Of a stretch of DNA of 8,166 nt, positions 6,337-8,166 are shown piece after piece. Made by a program: the position numbers and the translations under genes. This DNA comes from an uncultured Oscillospiraceae bacterium (GTDB lineage: Bacteria > Bacillota > Clostridia > Oscillospirales > Acutalibacteraceae). Where the stretch lies: assembly GCA_900549945.1 (NCBI GenBank), contig URQJ01000082.1, positions 1 through 8,166 of the forward strand, in the 5' to 3' direction. Under the pieces are notes generated by a model that did not search any database, had not been told where the DNA came from, and saw only the letters and a program-made list of their open reading frames with translations. The stretch's first letter is position 1. Each line of letters begins with the position of its first letter.

Positions 6337-7701
6337 TTACGGTGCGGTGCGTGCCAGCCGCGCAACCGTCTCTACATGCGCGGTGCCGGGGAACATATCG
6401 ACGGGGGCGGCGGCGTCGGTTTTGTAGCCGTTTTCGCCGAACAGTTTCAGGTCGCGCGCGAGCGTGGCCGGGTCGCACGAGACGTAGACGACGCGCTTCG
6501 GGCGCATCGCCGCGATCGTCGCGATCAGGGCACTGTCGCAGCCCTTGCGCGGCGGATCGATCACGATGACGTCCGGCTTTTCGCCACGCTCGAACAGGAT
6601 CTTTGCAGCCTCGGCCGCATCGGCGCAGAGGAATTCCGCGTTTTGGACGGCGTTGCGCTCGGCGTTGCGCCGCGCATTTTCGACGGCGGCCGGCACGATC
6701 TCCGCGCCGATGATCTTTTTCGCGTCTTTTGCCATAGAAAGGCCGATCGTGCCCGTGCCGCAGTAGAGGTCGAGCAGCGTTTCCGAGCCGGTCAGCGCCG
6801 CGTATTCGGCGGCCTTGCCGTAGAGGCGCTCGGCCTGCGTGCGGTTCACCTGATAAAAGGCGTGCGGCGCAATCTCGAATTCGAGGCCGCAGAGCGTGTC
6901 GGTGATCGCGGCCTTGCCCCAGAGCGTGCGGCTGTTTTTCCCGAGCACGACGTTCGTTTTCTCGCGGTTAATGTTGAGCAGCACGCCGGTGAGCTCCGGC
7001 ACGGCCGCGCGCAGCAGCTCGACGAGCAGCGCCTCCTCGTGCAGCGCGGCGCCGTTTATGACGACGCAGACCACCATCTCGCCGCTCTTTTCGCCGCGGC
7101 GCATGTACAGGTGCCGCAGCACGCCGCTGTGCGCCGCCTCGTCGTAGACACTTTCGCCGGAGGCTGCATGCCATCTGCGGAACGCGGCCGCGGCGCGGTC
7201 GAACGCTTCGGGCTGTAAGAGGCAGCTTTGCGTGTCCACGATGCGGTGAGAATTGACGGCGTAAAAGCCGAGCTGCAAGGCGCCGTCCTTGGAAAGGCCG
7301 ATGGGAAGCTGGCACTTGTTGCGGTAGCGGCAGCGGTCCGGCGCAGCGAGGATCGGCTCGAGCTTAAAATCCCGCAGGCCGCCGATGCGCTCGAGCGCGT
7401 CGCGCACGCGCTGCTCTTTGATCTGAAGCTCCGCTTCGTAGCGGATGTGCCGGTACACACAGCCGCCGCACTGCGCGGAGACGGGGCAGTCCGGCGCGAT
7501 GCGGTCGGGCGACGGCTGAAGCAGCTTTTCAAGCCGGCCGAAGGCGTACTTCTTCAAAACCTTGACGGCGCGCACGGTGCAGCGGTCGCCGATAGCGGTG
7601 CCCGGCACAAAGACGGCCATCCCCTCCGCGCGGCAGATGCCGCTGCCCTCGGCGGTCATAGCCGTGATTTCGGCCTCAAAAATATCGTTTTTCCTGATCA
7701 T
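6337..7701 (-). CDS. rlmD: 23S rRNA (uracil-5-)-methyltransferase, RlmD/RlmCD (TrmA/RumA family)
   Basis: A 454-aa protein of the normal RumA length. Order of parts: N-terminal TRAM RNA-binding domain (about 1-60); iron-sulfur cysteines C72, C78 and C81 in the C-x5-C-x2-C spacing of RumA, with C160 as the likely fourth ligand; a central domain; then the SAM-methyltransferase with FYQVN (282-286), DLYCGTGTIG (311-320), IDPPRKGC (381-388), the nucleophile C409 in YVSCDPATLARD, and HVETV with E444 as probable general base. It makes 5-methyluridine in 23S rRNA. E. coli RlmD targets U1939, whereas the single Gram-positive enzyme RlmCD does both U747 and U1939, and the second seems likelier in this kind of organism. 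The GGAGG site lies 7 nt before the ATG. The 5-prime leader contains unusual complementary segments (7702-7798). Confidence 0.95.
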   Translation of the reverse strand: MIRKNDIFEAEITAMTAEGSGICRAEGMAVFVPGTAIGDRCTVRAVKVLKKYAFGRLEKLLQPSPDRIAPDCPVSAQCGGCVYRHIRYEAELQIKEQRVRDALERIGGLRDFKLEPILAAPDRCRYRNKCQLPIGLSKDGALQLGFYAVNSHRIVDTQSCLLQPEAFDRAAAAFRRWHAASGESVYDEAAHSGVLRHLYMRRGEKSGEMVVCVVINGAALHEEALLVELLRAAVPELTGVLLNINREKTNVVLGKNSRTLWGKAAITDTLCGLEFEIAPHAFYQVNRTQAERLYGKAAEYAALTGSETLLDLYCGTGTIGLSMAKDAKKIIGAEIVPAAVENARRNAERNAVQNAEFLCADAAEAAKILFERGEKPDVIVIDPPRKGCDSALIATIAAMRPKRVVYVSCDPATLARDLKLFGENGYKTDAAAPVDMFPGTAHVETVARLARTAP

Positions 7702-7798
7702 GTAAAAACCTCCGGTGAAACATTCGGCTTGAAGGGGCGGGAAACGCAGGGTTCATCGACGAAATATTTTTGGTTTTACAACCGGTGTGATGTTTCAC
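7702..7798 (-). promoter_or_regulatory. Potentially structured 5-prime leader of rlmD
   Basis: In the minus-strand leader the 9-mer GTGAAACAT (transcribed from 7798-7790) is perfectly complementary to ATGTTTCAC (7723-7715), which ends one base before the GGAGG site (7713-7709). Between them GGTT-GTAA-AACC (starting at 7783) can form a small hairpin with a GNRA-type loop. The same GTAAAACC (7779-7772) is also complementary, with one bulged base, to GGTTTTTAC (7710-7702), which spans the end of the ribosome binding site and the bases before the ATG. The two long-range helices cross (order B', A', B, A), so they would form a pseudoknot or exclude each other. No known riboswitch family was recognised. 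The helices are seen in sequence; regulation is inferred. The rest of the gap (7799-7876) is AT-rich and should hold the rlmD promoter, but I could not pick out a convincing one. Confidence 0.35.
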
Positions 7799-7876
7799 GC
7801 GCCTGAAATGTGCAAAAACTATGGTGAATATGTATATTTTTATGGGGTAAACTTTGTGTGAGACAGGCAAAAGGTA

Positions 7877-7908
7877 GATTGTCTAAAAAAATATTGACAA
7901 TCGATATT
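7877..7908. promoter_or_regulatory. Candidate operator: inverted repeat and Fur-box-like element over the -35 box
   Basis: GATTGTC (7877-7883) and GACAATC (7896-7902) form a perfect 7-bp inverted repeat with a 12-nt AT-rich spacer, and the right arm covers the -35 box of the plus-strand promoter. Overlapping it, the 19 bases at 7890-7908 match the classical Fur consensus at 13 of 19 positions by my count. The match is better in the left half (TGACAAT against TGATAAT) than in the right. Either reading places a repressor site over the -35 element. AT-rich DNA raises the chance of such matches, so the identity of the regulator is uncertain. Confidence 0.35.
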
Positions 7909-7922
7909 CCGGTCGCTATAAT
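7894..7922 (+). promoter_or_regulatory. Perfect consensus sigma-A promoter, plus strand
   Basis: TTGACA (7894-7899), a 17-nt spacer and TATAAT (7917-7922) match the housekeeping promoter consensus at 12 of 12 positions with ideal spacing. It points rightward, against every protein gene in the window, and transcription would start near 7929-7931. No protein-coding gene with a ribosome binding site follows before the hairpin terminator, so the product is probably a short RNA. Confidence 0.92.
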
Positions 7923-7928
7923 AAAGGC

Positions 7929-8039
7929 GTAGTCAATGATTACGAGCTCTGCGGTAAGGATTTACCGCGACTTTTCAATACAACTCCTCCCCAAAAGAGA
8001 GCAAAAGGCGAGATTTTTTCTCGCCTTTTGCTCTTTTCT
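7929..8039 (+). ncRNA. Candidate small regulatory RNA, about 110 nt
   Basis: The unit is bounded by the consensus promoter at 7894-7922 and the hairpin terminator at 7998-8037. Visible structure: a 7-bp hairpin GCGGTAA/TTACCGC (7951-7957 and 7962-7968) with a GGAU loop; AGTC (7931-7934) and GACT (7969-7972), which can close a helix around it; and a pyrimidine-rich segment ACTCCTCCCC (7983-7992) that sits single-stranded in a loop closed by CTTTT/AAAAG (7971-7975 and 7993-7997), just before the terminator stem. The C-rich loop is complementary to Shine-Dalgarno sequences, as in Gram-positive small RNAs such as FsrA and RsaE/RoxS. The ATG at 7936 lies a few bases from the predicted transcript start and has no ribosome binding site; its frame runs through the terminator, so coding is unlikely. 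It matches no RNA family I know. An alternative is the leader of a decayed gene. Confidence 0.65.
7998..8037. terminator. 16-bp perfect hairpin terminator, convergent and bidirectional
   Basis: Bases 7998-8013 and 8019-8034 are perfect reverse complements (16 bp) with a TTTTT loop. On the plus strand the stem is followed by TTTCT after the closing T, ending the candidate small RNA. On the minus strand it is followed by CTTTT, ending the dehydrogenase transcript whose stop lies 45 nt before it. A G-U pair and two A-U pairs can extend the base. Both U runs are short, but the stem is very stable. Confidence 0.85.
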
Positions 8040-8081
8040 GCGGAAAAGCGAAAAGGCGGGGGAAATACGCGGCCGCACACA

Positions 8082-8166
8082 TCAGGAGACGACGTTGACC
8101 GGGCGCCCGGCGAGGTAGGCGCGCAGGTTCGCGGCGACCGTGTCGATCAGCCGCAGGCGGGCCTCG
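8082..8166 (-). CDS. D-isomer-specific 2-hydroxyacid dehydrogenase, C-terminal fragment (runs off the window)
   Basis: The last 27 codons and a TGA stop (8084-8082) are visible on the minus strand. The ending, DTVAANLRAYLAGRPVNVVS, matches the typical C terminus of phosphoglycerate dehydrogenase-like and other D-2-hydroxyacid dehydrogenases (a helix with NLRxFLAGxP followed by a hydrophobic NVV end). These NAD-dependent enzymes reduce 2-keto acids or oxidise D-2-hydroxyacids; with only the tail present, the substrate and subfamily cannot be told. A strong hairpin terminator follows 45 nt after the stop. Confidence 0.8.
   Translation of the reverse strand, partial: EARLRLIDTVAANLRAYLAGRPVNVVS

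Noticed and set aside
7951..7968. GGA in a hairpin loop as a CsrA binding site
   Set aside because: There is only one such loop and the flanks do not follow the ANGGAN-type consensus well; CsrA-titrating RNAs carry several copies.
7702..8081. CRISPR array, attachment site or insertion sequence remnant in the AT-rich gap
   Set aside because: The repeats seen are inverted and occur once each; there are no regularly spaced direct repeats, target duplications or transposase fragments.
7936..8118. A 60-codon plus-strand open frame starting inside the small RNA unit
   Set aside because: The ATG is only a few bases after the predicted transcript start with no ribosome binding site, and the frame runs through the terminator hairpin and into the antisense of the dehydrogenase gene.

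Overview
The window is a GC-rich (roughly 60% G+C by eye) chromosomal segment from a Gram-positive bacterium, most likely a high-GC member of the Clostridia (Oscillospiraceae/Ruminococcaceae-like). Reasons: AGGAGG-type ribosome binding sites before nearly every gene, consensus sigma-A promoters, tight co-directional gene packing, and the protein families present (MmcQ/YjbR, AadA-like nucleotidyltransferase, MATE pump, TrmA-family and RlmI-family 23S rRNA methyltransferases). The taxonomic call is inference from style and content. No mobile element, CRISPR array, tRNA or rRNA was seen.

All protein genes lie on the minus strand, so transcription runs from high to low coordinates. From right to left: the C-terminal end of a D-2-hydroxyacid dehydrogenase (8082-8166); a bidirectional hairpin terminator (7998-8037); a short plus-strand transcription unit with a perfect consensus promoter (7894-7922) that encodes no protein and looks like a roughly 110-nt small RNA; an AT-rich leader region (7702-7893); RlmD/RlmCD (6337-7701); a more AT-rich orphan protein with two CxxCG knuckles (5712-6272); MmcQ/YjbR (5254-5658); an aminoglycoside-adenylyltransferase-like protein (4475-5257); an unrecognised 263-aa protein with HhH-GPD DNA-glycosylase-like signatures (3687-4478); an RlmI/YwbD-type rRNA methyltransferase (2503-3708); a MATE efflux transporter (1037-2407); a flavin reductase-like protein with its own promoter and terminator (466-969); and the N-terminal 102 codons of an AAC(3)-family acetyltransferase (1-306).

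The block 5658 to 2503 is almost certainly one operon: three successive gene junctions overlap by 4, 4 and 22 bases, so the MmcQ, nucleotidyltransferase, glycosylase-like and rRNA methyltransferase genes are probably translationally coupled. The common thread is nucleic-acid maintenance and modification (two rRNA methyltransferases, a putative base-excision protein, MmcQ/YjbR), with small-molecule-modifying or export functions (AadA-like, AAC(3)-like, MATE) interspersed.

The most interesting part is 7702-8040: a candidate small RNA with an exposed C-rich anti-Shine-Dalgarno-like loop, driven by a perfect promoter whose -35 box lies inside an imperfect Fur-box-like element and an inverted repeat, next to a leader of rlmD that can form mutually crossing helices around its ribosome binding site. 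The second is the 263-aa glycosylase-like protein coupled to an AadA-like nucleotidyltransferase.
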